Origin: Paenibacillus macerans
GTDB taxonomy: Bacteria > Bacillota > Bacilli > Paenibacillales > Paenibacillaceae
DNA: 64,000 bases
Assembly: GCF_900454495.1 (NCBI RefSeq)
Contig: NZ_UGSI01000001.1
Coordinates: 4,590,501 to 4,654,500 of the forward strand
Direction of reading: 5' to 3'
The notes below the pieces were generated by a model. That model did no database searches and had not been told where the DNA came from. It saw only the letters and a list, made by a program, of their open reading frames with translations. The stretch's first letter is position 1. Every line of letters starts with the position of its first letter. Below, one piece after another: positions 17,898 to 27,951 of this stretch. A program made the position numbers and the translations under genes.

Positions 17898-19581
17898 CTA
17901 TCGCTCCAGCCGAAACACAACCGCTTCATAAGGATGCATCGTGAACCTGCTCTGCTTTCGGTCCGGACGGTCCGGGTAATTGGACAGTACAACCTCCCGT
18001 TTAAAACCTGCAAACTCCGGCGGAACGGTAAATTCCGGAGCATTGCCGTAGAAGTTCAACACGATCAGGAACGCCCGTCCTTCAAATGTGCGCGAATAGA
18101 CGAAAATTTCCGGGTGCTCGTCCAGCCAGCCGTCGTATCTTCCGTAGATCAGCGCTTCGTTTTCCTTACGCAGGCAAATCAGTGCTTTGTAATAATTCAG
18201 GACTGAATCCGCTTCCTGAAGCTGCCGTTTTACGTTGATTTCGTGGTAATTGGGGTTAATGTTGATCCAAGGCACGCCGGTTGTAAACCCGCCAAACAGC
18301 GAATCATCCCATTGCATCGGCGTGCGGGCGTTGTCGCGGGCCCGGAAAGCGATCCTGCGCATCGTTTCCTCGACGTCTTTGCCGTCCATCAAGCGCTCAC
18401 GGTAGAAGTTGTAGATTTCCACATCGCGGTAATCGGTCAGTTCCTTAAACACGACGTTGGTCATGCCGATTTCCTGTCCTTGATAAATAAACGGCGTGCC
18501 TTGCATCAGCATAAAAAAGGTCGCCAGCATCTTGGCGGATTCCTTCGGGTAGTTCTCGGGATCGCCAAAACGGGAGACGGAACGCGGCTGATCGTGATTT
18601 TCCAGGTAGAGCGCGTTCCATCCGATGCCCTCCAGCCCCGTCTGCCACTTCCCCATGATTCTCTTCAGCTTCGCCATCTCCCAAGGCCCGAAATCCCAGC
18701 GGCCTTCCGGACCGAAATCGAGATTGACGTGTTCAAACTGGAAGATCATGTTGAAAGCCCCGTTCTCTTCGCCGATCCAGCGGTCGGCTTCGGAAATCGG
18801 CGCGCCGCTAGCTTCCCCCCACCGTCATAATATCGTAGTCGGCAAAAGCTTCGCGCTTGAATAGCTGCAGGAAATCATGGATTCCTTCCACATTGCGGTG
18901 CCCGTCCATAGCATCCACATACCGCAGCTTGTGCGGGTTGGGCATGTCCGGCAGCCCCGGCAGCTTCTTAATGTGCGTGATCGCGTCGACCCTGAACCCA
19001 TCGATACCCTTGTCCAGCCACCAGCGGATCATGTTGACCAGTTCCTGCCGGACTTGGGGATTTTCCATGTTCAGATCCGGCTGTCTCCGGGAATACAGAT
19101 GCAGGAAATATTGTCCGGTCGTCTCGTCGTATTCCCAGGCCGAACCGTTAAACATCGATTCCCAGTTGTTCGGCTCGCCCCCGTCCTTGCCGTCCCGCCA
19201 AATATAATAGTCGCGCTTCGGGTTGTTGCGGGAAGAACGGGATTCGATAAACCACGGATGCTCGTCCGAGGTATGGTTCAGCACCAGGTCCATAATAACT
19301 TTCATCCCACGCTCATGGATACCGGACAACAGCCGGTCAAAATCCTCCATCGTGCCGAATTCGTCCATAATGTCCTGATAATCGCTAATATCATAACCGT
19401 TATCGTCATTGGGCGATTTATAGATCGGACAAATCCAGATAACATCAATCCCCAGCTCTTGCAAATAATCCAGCTTGGAGATGATGCCGGGAATGTCGCC
19501 GACGCCATCGCCGTTCGAATCCATGAAGCTCCGCGGATAAATTTGATACGCGACCGCTTCTTTCCACCATACTTTTCGCAT
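17898..19581 (-). pseudogene. malL: Alpha-glucosidase (GH13, oligo-1,6-glucosidase type), frameshifted
   Basis: Two adjacent frames together encode a full GH13 enzyme of about 560 aa. The N-terminal half (ATG 19581, MRKVWWKEAVAYQIYPRSF) covers the barrel start, DLVLNHTSDEHPWF and GFRVDAI. The C-terminal half (MIFQFEHVNLDF, then LENHDQPR) covers the rest. The N-terminal frame stops at TVGGS. Dropping one base from a run of six G (plus-strand C at 18815-18820) restores VGEASG and continues to NMIFQ with no stop. It follows ribokinase by 34 bases in the same operon. This may be a real frameshift, a slippage site or a sequencing error. Confidence 0.9.
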
Positions 19582-19615
19582 TTTTGGTTCCCCCCATAAC
19601 ATCTTTATCCAATAT

Positions 19616-20560
19616 TCAGAACGCGTTTGCGAGGAACTGGTCAACCTCCGAAGCTTCGGGCATCCCGTTTTGGGCCCCGAATTTGGTGACCGCCAGCGCC
19701 GAGGCGGCGACGGCGTATTCGGCCGCCTCCTTTAGCCCCAAGCCTTTGGCGATGGACACCGCAAGCGCCGCGTTAAAGCAATCCCCGGCTCCCGTCGTGT
19801 CCGAGACTTCCATCTTTCTGCCGGGAATATGGAACGTATGGCCGGACGCATTCATGTGCACCACGCCGTCCGCCCCAAGCGTAACCATAATGGAGGGAAG
19901 CCCTTTATCAATCATCCTCCGCATGGCGGCATAAAGCGCAGAGAAATCGGTTGCTTTCAAAATCTCCGGCATGCCCGCCAAAATGGACAGTTCCTGGCGG
20001 TTTGGCGTTAACAAATGCAGCATCGGGTAAATTTCTTCCGGCAATGGCTGGGCCGGAGCCGGATTCAGGATGATTTTCTTCCCCCTACCATGCGCATATT
20101 TAATACTTGCCACCACCGTGTCCAGCGGAATCTCCAGTTGCAGCAGGACAACATCCGCCCGGTCGATATGCGACTTGCGCTGTTCGATATCGGACCAGGT
20201 GATTTTTCCGTTCGCCCCAGGGATGACCACAATCCGATTGTCCCGGTCGTGGACCCAGATCGAGGCGATCCCCGTCTTCTCCTCCGGCATCACGTTCAGC
20301 GCCTGAACAATGGAATACTGTTTTAATTCCTGCAGCATCTGCTCGCCAAAGCGATCTTTTCCCACCGCACCTATAAAAGAAGTTTCCATGCCGAGCCGGG
20401 AAGCCGCCACGGCCTGATTCGCCCCTTTTCCTCCGGGCAGAAGCTTGACCCCGGCGCCCATGATCGTCTCTCCTTTTTCGGGAAGAACCGGGGTCTCTAT
20501 GACAATATCCATATTCATACTGCCGATCACGACAATATTTGGATTTTGCGTGCCTGTCAT
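19616..20560 (-). CDS. rbsK: Ribokinase (PfkB family)
   Basis: The 314-aa product matches ribokinase, which phosphorylates D-ribose to ribose 5-phosphate in the cytosol. It has the N-terminal PfkB signature GGKGANQAVAASRLG with the GSMNMDIV start, and the C-terminal DTTGAGDCFNAAL motif that holds the catalytic Asp and the anion hole. The ATG lies 2 nt after the lacI stop, so the genes are cotranslated. In this operon the ribose would come from nucleoside hydrolase and perhaps from the ADP-ribosylglycohydrolase-type enzyme. Confidence 0.93.
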   Translation of the reverse strand: MTGTQNPNIVVIGSMNMDIVIETPVLPEKGETIMGAGVKLLPGGKGANQAVAASRLGMETSFIGAVGKDRFGEQMLQELKQYSIVQALNVMPEEKTGIASIWVHDRDNRIVVIPGANGKITWSDIEQRKSHIDRADVVLLQLEIPLDTVVASIKYAHGRGKKIILNPAPAQPLPEEIYPMLHLLTPNRQELSILAGMPEILKATDFSALYAAMRRMIDKGLPSIMVTLGADGVVHMNASGHTFHIPGRKMEVSDTTGAGDCFNAALAVSIAKGLGLKEAAEYAVAASALAVTKFGAQNGMPEASEVDQFLANAF

Positions 20561-20562
20561 TG

Positions 20563-21567
20563 CTACTCACTATCCCTTCGCGTTGAATCCCTGATGTTTA
20601 ATGACACGTTGATCTCGATGACCTCGGCGTCGAATTTCGTATCCCGGGCTTCAATCTGTTGTACCAGCGTGCGCGCCGCCTTTTCCCCCATTTCGTAAAT
20701 GGGCTGAGCGACGGTCGTCAGCTCGGGTTCGATCATTTCGGCCAGCTTAATGCCGTCGAATCCACATACGGCGATGTCCTCCGGCACCTTCACACCCTTC
20801 CGGTGAAGCGCCTTAAGCGCGCCGATTGCCATAAAATCGTTGCCGGCAAAAATGCCGTCAATGTCGGGATGCCGCAGCAGCAGCGTTTCGACCGCCTGCA
20901 TCCCGCCCTCCAGTTGAAAGTGGCCGGGCGCCATTAATGAAGGGGTGTACCAAGAAAAAGATTTAACATAGTCTTCGTAACCGTTTAACCGTTCCTGGGC
21001 GGTGACGATTTCCTGTGGACCATAGATGTGGGCGATCTTTTTGCAGCCTATGTCAAGCAGATGCTTTACGGCAAGCTGAGCTCCCTCGTAGTTGTTGCAG
21101 CGGATTAACGTGCATTTTTCCGTATCGGACGAACGGTCCAGCACTACCACGGGAATATTGTCCCGGCGAAGCTTGTTCAGTTCCTCCTGCGTCAGATAAT
21201 TGGAGGCATAGATGATCCCGTCGATGCGCCGCTTGCGCAGCGCCTCCAGATAGCTTTTTTCCTTAAAGTCACGGTTGTCGGAATTGCAGAAGAACACGGT
21301 GTAACCCCGCTGCTGGCAAATATCCTCCACGGCCCGGGCCAGTTCGGAAAAAAACGGGTTTGTAATATCAGGCAAAATTAGAGCAATCGTAGGCATGCTG
21401 CGATCCGCCAACCGGCGGAATATCAGCGGCTCGTACTCGAGCCGCTCCATAGCATCCATTATCCGCTGTTCCGCCTGCTTGCTGACATATCCATTTTGAT
21501 TAATCATGCGGGATACCGTTGCAATCGATACTCCCGCCAGTTCCGCCACATCTTTGATCGTCGCCAA
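20563..21567 (-). CDS. LacI-family transcriptional regulator
   Basis: The 334-aa protein has the LacI DNA-binding head (ATIKDVAELAGVSIATVSR at 2-20), the hinge helix, and a periplasmic-binding-protein-like effector domain. The start is TTG at 21567 with only a weak upstream GGTGG, so translation may be low or coupled. It sits in the middle of the catabolic operon, between the ADP-ribosylglycohydrolase-type gene and rbsK. It is the best candidate local regulator. The inducer is probably a sugar or nucleoside derivative from this pathway. Confidence 0.92.
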   Translation of the reverse strand: MATIKDVAELAGVSIATVSRMINQNGYVSKQAEQRIMDAMERLEYEPLIFRRLADRSMPTIALILPDITNPFFSELARAVEDICQQRGYTVFFCNSDNRDFKEKSYLEALRKRRIDGIIYASNYLTQEELNKLRRDNIPVVVLDRSSDTEKCTLIRCNNYEGAQLAVKHLLDIGCKKIAHIYGPQEIVTAQERLNGYEDYVKSFSWYTPSLMAPGHFQLEGGMQAVETLLLRHPDIDGIFAGNDFMAIGALKALHRKGVKVPEDIAVCGFDGIKLAEMIEPELTTVAQPIYEMGEKAARTLVQQIEARDTKFDAEVIEINVSLNIRDSTRRDSE

Positions 21568-21611
21568 GTTTCAACACCACCACATAGTTTCTATATATAT
21601 TTACAGCAAAT

Positions 21612-23747
21612 TTACAGTAAAGGCTTTACTTGATAGGATGAATAGGCCGTACGGCTTCCTCCGTCATTGCCGAAGCCGATGGCGCCGCGCAAATAAGGCG
21701 CGTCTTCATCGCGATACTGAATCGCCGGGCTTCCGTCGACCGAAACCTCGATCAGGGAGCCCCGCACGCTGACTTCCAGTTCATATTCCAATCCATGCTT
21801 CCAAGGGAACGCTTGGGATTGCAGCGTTCGGTAGCCTTCGAAGTTTTTGTACAAAGCAATCGTTTGCCCTGGTGCCAGTCCGACAACGTACCCCCGCATC
21901 GCTCCCTGCACGCGGAACAGGATGGAATGCTGCTCGCCTTTGAGCGGTTTCAGCTTGACCCGGAACCGGTAATCGTCCCACAAATGCGAACCCGTATAGC
22001 ATTCGGCCGGTTCGAATCCGTGGCCGCCGGCCAGCCGGCCTTCCTCCAATCTCCATATCCCCCGCAGGTAAGTCATCTGCGACACCGTCTGGTGCAGAGC
22101 GTTCCATTTCTCCATGCGCTGGGAGGCAAAATCGACGGCATAATCCGCAGACCCATACACTTTGAACTCGTCCAGGAACCATTTCAAGGAAAAAGACTTC
22201 TCCCGCAGGCTGGAATCTCCGCTCACTGTGTACTCCATACCGACCTTGCCAATCACCGCGTTCTCGGCATACGGAATTTGGTAGCCGATCCGCTGCCATT
22301 CCCCATTCAAAATGAGCGGGGCACTGTACAGGCGACGTCCGGTGAAAACGTCCTCCGCAAACAAGCGCACATGGAGTCCGGTGCCTACCGTCTCATCGAG
22401 CTTGAGCCACGCTTCCACGGTCTGTCCGGGATATACGGTCGGTGAGATGTCCGGATCATAGCGGCTGTCGTCGAAATCGCTCGGCGAGCCGTACGTCAGG
22501 AAAAACACGTCGAAAGTCGTTCCGGTAAACACCGAAGGCGCCGTAAGCTGCAAGGATCGCCGTCCTTTGTAAGCCTCGCGGTCCGTATTGGCGAGCAGAA
22601 TCCGCTCATTCCCGCGGTATTTCCATTCCAGTGCATGCGTGGAGCCAGGCAGTTCAAAATGCAGATAATGGACGCTGTCGTCCCGCAAAATCTCCTCCCA
22701 TTCCGGGATCGGCCCCCCGTTTAACTTGCTGGCCAACTTGGCCGTATCGGCGGTGATTTGCGGGATCGTCTGCAAATTCAAGCTGCCCAAAATGCCGGAG
22801 CAGCAGACGAAATCGTTGATCGGGTCTTTCCACTTCGCCTCGATTCCGCCGGGGCCGTTCAGAACGCCAAGAATCGTTCCCACATTCCCCACATTGCAGT
22901 CCGTATCCCACCCGCACATATTGCAGATATTGATCGTCCGGCTGAAGTCGCCCTGTCCGTACAATAAGGATAACACGATTACGGCCGCGTTAGGAATAAT
23001 ATGGCAGACCCCTTCATAATGCTGGTACCCGTATTTTTCCTGAACATAAGCAAACGCTTCACGCCAGTCCTCCGGATGCTCAAGGTGGAAGGCCATGACA
23101 TCCTGCGCCATTCGCGCGTAATCGCTGGTTTCCTCAATGACGGATAATCCGTCGGCAAGGATCTCCTCCACCTTACCCTTCACAAACGCTGATGCGATGC
23201 AGGCGGCAATAAAACGCCCGCCGCGGATGCCGTCCCCGCCGTGCGTCACGCTCGACATCATCCCCGCAAGCTCCGCCGCTTTGAACGGATCACCCGGGCA
23301 TACCAGCCCCCAGCAGTCCGAAAAAATCTGCCCGCCGATCTGCTCGGCCGCCGTTTTGCCGTTCTGCTCAATGGAACCGGACAGCGGAGCGGGAACGCCG
23401 TTTTTCAAATTCAGGTAAGCCGTATGCTCGGTCGAAACGCCGTAGCCTCCCCACCAGAAGAAGCCGTGCCCTTCCCCCGCGTAGTTACGCAGCGTATGGG
23501 CCATTTCCCGCTCCGTTAGCCGGTTCGGATCAAAGTCGGCCAACGCCCGCATAAAAAATACCGGACCATTGATATCATCATCCGCCGCAAAATGCTTGAA
23601 TAAATAGGGATAGTCCGTAATTTCCCCGAAGGTTTGCCCGATCCGCTCGTAAGACCAGCCCTCGATATTGGCGCCATGCACCACGCCGATCACCTTGCCT
23701 AACCAGCCTCCATACAATTTTTCCATGTAGTCTTTAGGAAATGCCAT
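21612..23747 (-). CDS. ADP-ribosylglycohydrolase-family protein with C-terminal beta domain
   Basis: The 711-aa product starts with an ADP-ribosylglycohydrolase (ARH/DraG) fold. GGWLGKVIGVVHG and the acidic ADDDINGP are in the N-terminal half, and GWDTDCNVGNVG is the second metal motif near 280. Residues after about 350 are beta-rich and look like carbohydrate-binding sandwiches. I chose ATG 23747 with GGGGTGA upstream over GTG 23756. Family members hydrolyse N- or O-ribosyl bonds. Next to nucleoside hydrolase, ribokinase and an importer, a small-molecule ribosyl substrate is more likely than ADP-ribosylated protein. Confidence 0.88.
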   Translation of the reverse strand: MAFPKDYMEKLYGGWLGKVIGVVHGANIEGWSYERIGQTFGEITDYPYLFKHFAADDDINGPVFFMRALADFDPNRLTEREMAHTLRNYAGEGHGFFWWGGYGVSTEHTAYLNLKNGVPAPLSGSIEQNGKTAAEQIGGQIFSDCWGLVCPGDPFKAAELAGMMSSVTHGGDGIRGGRFIAACIASAFVKGKVEEILADGLSVIEETSDYARMAQDVMAFHLEHPEDWREAFAYVQEKYGYQHYEGVCHIIPNAAVIVLSLLYGQGDFSRTINICNMCGWDTDCNVGNVGTILGVLNGPGGIEAKWKDPINDFVCCSGILGSLNLQTIPQITADTAKLASKLNGGPIPEWEEILRDDSVHYLHFELPGSTHALEWKYRGNERILLANTDREAYKGRRSLQLTAPSVFTGTTFDVFFLTYGSPSDFDDSRYDPDISPTVYPGQTVEAWLKLDETVGTGLHVRLFAEDVFTGRRLYSAPLILNGEWQRIGYQIPYAENAVIGKVGMEYTVSGDSSLREKSFSLKWFLDEFKVYGSADYAVDFASQRMEKWNALHQTVSQMTYLRGIWRLEEGRLAGGHGFEPAECYTGSHLWDDYRFRVKLKPLKGEQHSILFRVQGAMRGYVVGLAPGQTIALYKNFEGYRTLQSQAFPWKHGLEYELEVSVRGSLIEVSVDGSPAIQYRDEDAPYLRGAIGFGNDGGSRTAYSSYQVKPLL

Positions 23748-23763
23748 CCGTATCACCCCGTTA

Positions 23764-24606
23764 TTAGCTTTTAACAGCCCCGCCCGTTAAACCGGCGATA
23801 ATTTGCTTTTGGAAAAAGACGTACACCAGCATGATTGGGATCACCGTCATGACGAACGATGCAAAGGCCAGATTGTAATTAAACGAATATTGCGATTTGA
23901 AGTTATATTGGAATAACGGAAGCGTCCAAAACGTTTCCGATTTGTTCAAAATCAGCAGCGGCAGCAGGAAGTCGTTCCAGATCCAAAAGGAATTGACGAT
24001 AATCACCGTGGCGGTCAAAGGAGCCAGCAGCGGAAAAATGACCGAACGGTACGTTCTGAATTTGGAGCAGCCGTCCACCTCCGCCGCCTCTTCCAATTCT
24101 TTCGGAATCGTCGTACGAATGTAGCCAACATATAAGAATACGCCTTGCGTTAGCGCGTAAGTCACGTAAAGCAAAATCAGCCCGAAACGGTTCAGCAGGT
24201 CAAGCTCCGTCATCAGTCGGGTCACGGGCAGCATGATCACCTGGAAAGGAATGATAATTCCCATAATAAACAGAATGTACAATGTTTTGAAATACCATTT
24301 GTTCATATTGCGGCTGATGGCGTAGGCCGTAAGCGGCACAACCAGCAGGATCAACAAGATAGAAACCAGCGTAATCAAAACGGAGTTGGAGAAAAATTGA
24401 AAGAAATTATTGTTAAACAGCACTTCCTGGAAATTGCCCAAATACAGCTCCGATGGGAAAGCAAAAAAGTTTCTGGCGCTTTCCTTGCTTGTTTTGAATG
24501 CCGTGATCACCGTCAAATAGAGGGGCAGAAAAATGACAACCAAGCCGGCGGACAACAAAATATAGCTGACCGCGGACAATCGCTTTTCACTGCTGCCATT
24601 CATCAT
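23764..24606 (-). CDS. ABC transporter permease, CUT1 MalG-type
   Basis: The 280-aa product has six predicted membrane helices. The cytosolic EAA loop reads ELEEAAEVDGCSKFRTYRSV, the contact for the ATPase. The layout matches the MalG-type permease of carbohydrate uptake family 1. It overlaps the upstream permease gene by 4 nt (ATGA). No ATPase gene is in this operon, so it probably uses a shared MsmX-type ATPase encoded elsewhere. Confidence 0.93.
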   Translation of the reverse strand: MMNGSSEKRLSAVSYILLSAGLVVIFLPLYLTVITAFKTSKESARNFFAFPSELYLGNFQEVLFNNNFFQFFSNSVLITLVSILLILLVVPLTAYAISRNMNKWYFKTLYILFIMGIIIPFQVIMLPVTRLMTELDLLNRFGLILLYVTYALTQGVFLYVGYIRTTIPKELEEAAEVDGCSKFRTYRSVIFPLLAPLTATVIIVNSFWIWNDFLLPLLILNKSETFWTLPLFQYNFKSQYSFNYNLAFASFVMTVIPIMLVYVFFQKQIIAGLTGGAVKS

Positions 24607-25472
24607 GCATTCACCTCCAGTCTGCTCATGGAGCGGATTTGTACGATCGATACGATGGCAATGATAACAAACAAGACAATTGCCAGCGAACTCGCGTAAC
24701 TGAATTTAAATTCCTGAAAGGCAAAATTATAGACGAGCAATCCTACGCTCTCCGTTGTTCTGCCTGGTCCCCCTCCCGTCATCGCCATAATGTAATCAAA
24801 AGCGGTGAGCCCGCTTTTGGCCGAGAGGATCACGACGATATTTAAGGTTGGGATCAGAAATGGAATGACGACGGAGCGGAACCGCTGCCAAGGGGTGGCG
24901 CCATCAAGGCTGGCCGCTTCGAGCAAATCCTTGGGCACGCTCTGCAGAGCCGCCAGGAACAGCAGCGTCGGAATGGCCAAGCCTTGCCACAGGCTGACGA
25001 ACAACAAGCCGAAGAAGGCCAAATCCGGATTGGACAGCAAATTCCGCGATAGCATGTCCGAGCCGACGGCTTTGCCAAAAGCCGGAAGGGCCTGGGAGAA
25101 CAACTGGTTGAAAATCAAGCCGACGGTAATCATGCTGAGTACGGCCGGAAAAAAATACGTCGTCCGGTAAAACGATTGGAAGCGGCGAACGCGATTGAGC
25201 AGCAAAGCGATCACTACGGCAAGCACCACGGTCAGGACGATCAGGCCCAGTGCATATTTAAAGGTAAAGCCTAGGCTGCTCAGAATCCGGTCATCCTGAA
25301 CCAGCCGCACATAGTTGTCCACCCCAATGAAATGACTCGTCTTGCTCAGCCCGTCCCAATCGCTCAGACTGTACAAAAATCCGTTCACCATCGGGTAAAG
25401 GAAGAAAACGGCGTACAACAGAAGCGCCGGCAGTGTAAACAAGTAATGGGCATATCTGTTGAATGTTTTCAT
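24603..25472 (-). CDS. ABC transporter permease, CUT1 MalF-type
   Basis: The product has about six membrane helices and a MalF-type EAA loop (DLLEAASLDGATPWQRFRSV). I placed the start at ATG 25472, because AGAGGGGG lies 6 nt upstream and the sequence then begins MKTFNRYAHYLF as in relatives. The longer frame to 25529 adds residues without support. It is coupled to the MalG-type permease by ATGA. Together they form the membrane channel for the solute-binding protein encoded just upstream. Confidence 0.92.
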   Translation of the reverse strand: MKTFNRYAHYLFTLPALLLYAVFFLYPMVNGFLYSLSDWDGLSKTSHFIGVDNYVRLVQDDRILSSLGFTFKYALGLIVLTVVLAVVIALLLNRVRRFQSFYRTTYFFPAVLSMITVGLIFNQLFSQALPAFGKAVGSDMLSRNLLSNPDLAFFGLLFVSLWQGLAIPTLLFLAALQSVPKDLLEAASLDGATPWQRFRSVVIPFLIPTLNIVVILSAKSGLTAFDYIMAMTGGGPGRTTESVGLLVYNFAFQEFKFSYASSLAIVLFVIIAIVSIVQIRSMSRLEVNA

Positions 25473-25550
25473 CACAATCCCCCTCTTTTCAAAAATAAAT
25501 GTGGAAACCGGAGAGAATGATGCATTCATCCTCTCCAGTCCGCCTTTATC

Positions 25551-26807
25551 TTACTTGCCAAACTCCTGGTTGATCCACTTGAGCAAGGCGTCCTTGTCTT
25601 TCATGATCAGATACGCGGAGGTTTCTGTGCCCCAGCTGGAATCGAGGCCCGCCTTCCAGTTAAAGTGAAGCCATGGATAATAACGCCCGTCCTCCGTAAT
25701 CAGCTTTGTGACATCCTCCGTTTGCGGAGCGTCCGCTTTGACGCCCGTGATGGTGGAAGGGGACTTCTCATTGTCCGCCAAATATTGCGCCGTCTGCTGA
25801 TCGGCCATAAACTTCACGAACTTTTTGGCTTCTTCCGGGTGTTCCGTGGAAGCGGAGATCGCCAGCGCGTAATCGATGCCGCCTACGACAGCCCCGTTAC
25901 CGCCTTCATTCGGAATAGGGAACATCTTGTATGCATCTTCCATGCCGGCTTGTTCGATCACCGGGACAGCCCAAATGCCTTGCGGAAGCATGAGCGCTTG
26001 TCCCGTGGCAAACAGATTTACGGCATCCGGATAATCCGCCCCTGCAGCGTCAGGCTGGCTGTTGTCGCGAATAAAATCCATTTGCGCTATTAGCTTCTGA
26101 ACGCCGGGATCATCTGCCGCCTTGACCGAAGCGTCCTGGAAAAATCCGTTGGCCGCTTCATAGCCCACGGCATTGGTCAGCAGCGCTTCGGTGAGATGGC
26201 CCGCGGACCAGGCCGCCTTAAAGCTGGTGGCAAACGGGATAGCGCCCTTCTCCTTAATCGCAGCCGCAGTTTGTTCCAGTTCCGCCCAGGTTGCCGGTAC
26301 CTTCAAGCCGAGCTCGGCAAATTTACCGGCATTGTAAAAAATGCCGTAAGCGTTTACTGTAAGCGGCGCGCTGTAGTCTTTGCCGTTCACTTTGACGCCG
26401 TCCAAAAATTGCGGATTGATGTTCGCAAGCACATCGCTGCCGGTCAAATCCATAAAGTAATCGGACTCGGCTTGCGTTTTGAAATCGGATTCATTCGGAA
26501 ATATGGACATGATATCGGGCGCATCGCTGCTGGCCAGCCGGTTGTACAACACTTTTCGCGAATCCGGAACCTGCACCTGATTGACTTTAATGTTCGGGTT
26601 CTCCGCCTCGAAATTGGCGATGATCTGGTTCAGATAGTCCTTGACTTCGGACTTCTGGTTGAAGATTTCCAGCGTCACCTGCTCCCCCGAACCTTGTTTT
26701 GCGTTTGCGCCTTCACTTGCGCCTCCGCCGGACGACTTGCCTCCGCAACCCGCCACGACAAGCATCAGAGCCAGCATCGAAATCCCCAATATTTTCTTTG
26801 TTTTCAT
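25551..26807 (-). CDS. Extracellular solute-binding lipoprotein (CUT1 family)
   Basis: The 418-aa product has a lipoprotein signal peptide with lipobox VAGC, followed by a Gly/Ser-rich linker and a family 1 solute-binding fold. It should be anchored outside the membrane and deliver substrate to the two permeases. It is the second gene of the operon, after nucleoside hydrolase. The family is normally for sugars and oligosaccharides, so a nucleoside or glycosylated ribosyl ligand would be unusual. Confidence 0.92.
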   Translation of the reverse strand: MKTKKILGISMLALMLVVAGCGGKSSGGGASEGANAKQGSGEQVTLEIFNQKSEVKDYLNQIIANFEAENPNIKVNQVQVPDSRKVLYNRLASSDAPDIMSIFPNESDFKTQAESDYFMDLTGSDVLANINPQFLDGVKVNGKDYSAPLTVNAYGIFYNAGKFAELGLKVPATWAELEQTAAAIKEKGAIPFATSFKAAWSAGHLTEALLTNAVGYEAANGFFQDASVKAADDPGVQKLIAQMDFIRDNSQPDAAGADYPDAVNLFATGQALMLPQGIWAVPVIEQAGMEDAYKMFPIPNEGGNGAVVGGIDYALAISASTEHPEEAKKFVKFMADQQTAQYLADNEKSPSTITGVKADAPQTEDVTKLITEDGRYYPWLHFNWKAGLDSSWGTETSAYLIMKDKDALLKWINQEFGK

Positions 26808-26822
26808 ATAGAGCCCCCCTGT

Positions 26823-27722
26823 TCATTTAAGCAATCTTTGCAAAAACAGTTGAATGAAAGCTTCGCTTTTTACCTCTACGGCAGCCAGCACATTGGTCTC
26901 CATCGGCCTCTCGAAGAATACGTCTCTGTGTTCGATCGTCATCCCCCTTGTAAACTCCCCCTTGCACTCTATGGAAATCTTTTTTGGCGCAAGGTCCAAC
27001 AAATCCGGATGACTAAGATAAGCAACCGTCAATGGATCATGCAGGATAGGGAGATGTTTCGACGAATCCATCCACATCGTTATCAGGCGCGACAAAAAAT
27101 CGGTTTCCATTCTCCCCGCGCGCTTGATCCGATCCACATCGGCCTGGGTTAACCGACACTGCAGGGTGACGTCGAGGCCGATCATCGTCAGCTTCAGCCC
27201 CGCATCAAAGACGATTCTCGCCGCTTCCGGATCACACACGATGTTCCACTCCGGGTAAAAAGCCGAGTGCATCCCGCCCATCATCACAATGTTGGCGCCC
27301 CGCATCACCTCGGGAGCTTTCATCACCGCGCAGGCCACGTTGGTCAGCGGGCCGATGGCGACAATCGTCAAGTCCGGGTCGCGCCGCACCTGATCGATCA
27401 GAAAATCCGCCGCATGCTGCTCGCAGTTGTGATCGATGTCCTTGTATTCCTCCGCCCACTGGCACGGAATGCTGGCGGTATCCGTCTTGTTGATTAACGG
27501 GCTGCCGATACCGGTCGCCACAGGAATGTCCAATCTCCCGTAAGCTTTGAGCAATTGCAGGGCCAACTTCGTACGCAGGCCGGTGTTTCTGTACACCGTC
27601 GTTAATCCGGCCAAGTCCAGTTCCGGGGAATTCAGAGCCAACACAATCGCCAGCGCGTCGTCGATATCGTCGCCGATATCCGTGTCTATGACGATCCGTC
27701 TTATCCTTACCACCTCTTTCAT
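26823..27722 (-). CDS. Inosine-uridine-type nucleoside hydrolase
   Basis: The product is a nucleoside N-ribohydrolase, which splits ribonucleosides into base and ribose. The calcium-binding motif DTDIGDDIDDA is near the N-terminus, and AIGPLTNVA near the middle is also typical. Length, about 300 aa, is usual. The start is uncertain: ATG at 27722, GTG at 27713, or TTG at 27731, with no strong ribosome binding site. It is the first gene of the operon. The cre-like site and paired palindromes upstream point to regulation here. Confidence 0.92.
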   Translation of the reverse strand: MKEVVRIRRIVIDTDIGDDIDDALAIVLALNSPELDLAGLTTVYRNTGLRTKLALQLLKAYGRLDIPVATGIGSPLINKTDTASIPCQWAEEYKDIDHNCEQHAADFLIDQVRRDPDLTIVAIGPLTNVACAVMKAPEVMRGANIVMMGGMHSAFYPEWNIVCDPEAARIVFDAGLKLTMIGLDVTLQCRLTQADVDRIKRAGRMETDFLSRLITMWMDSSKHLPILHDPLTVAYLSHPDLLDLAPKKISIECKGEFTRGMTIEHRDVFFERPMETNVLAAVEVKSEAFIQLFLQRLLK

Positions 27723-27775
27723 AGGATTCAAAAAGCGAGCAAGACGGAAAATCTACCATACAAAATGATAATAAT

Positions 27776-27790
27776 ATGTAAATTTTACAT
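27776..27790. promoter_or_regulatory. Palindromic operator candidate, copy 1
   Basis: ATGTAAATTTTACAT is a perfect 7+1+7 inverted repeat about 50 bases upstream of the nucleoside hydrolase start. An almost identical copy lies at 27952. Two such sites in one upstream region suggest a dimeric or looping repressor. The LacI protein of the operon is a candidate, but the core does not resemble the usual LacI-family CG centre. Confidence 0.5.
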
Positions 27791-27824
27791 CATTCTCCGC
27801 TTTTTATAGCGCTATCATAGCAAA

Positions 27825-27838
27825 TGAAAGCGTTTCTA
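27825..27838. promoter_or_regulatory. cre-like CcpA / LacI-family operator
   Basis: TGAAAGCGTTTCTA matches the Gram-positive cre consensus at 13 of 14 positions and has the CG centre of LacI-family operators. It lies about 100 bases upstream of the nucleoside hydrolase gene. It probably mediates CcpA catabolite repression of the operon, or binding by the operon's own LacI protein. Confidence 0.65.
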
Positions 27839-27951
27839 TCAAGCTATTTTTATTTATAGTTTTTCATTTAATACCTTGAAAATCCCATAAACCCTTATAA
27901 AATAAGAGTTTGTCGCACCGTGATTTATTTTCGTAAGTTTCGCATTACATT

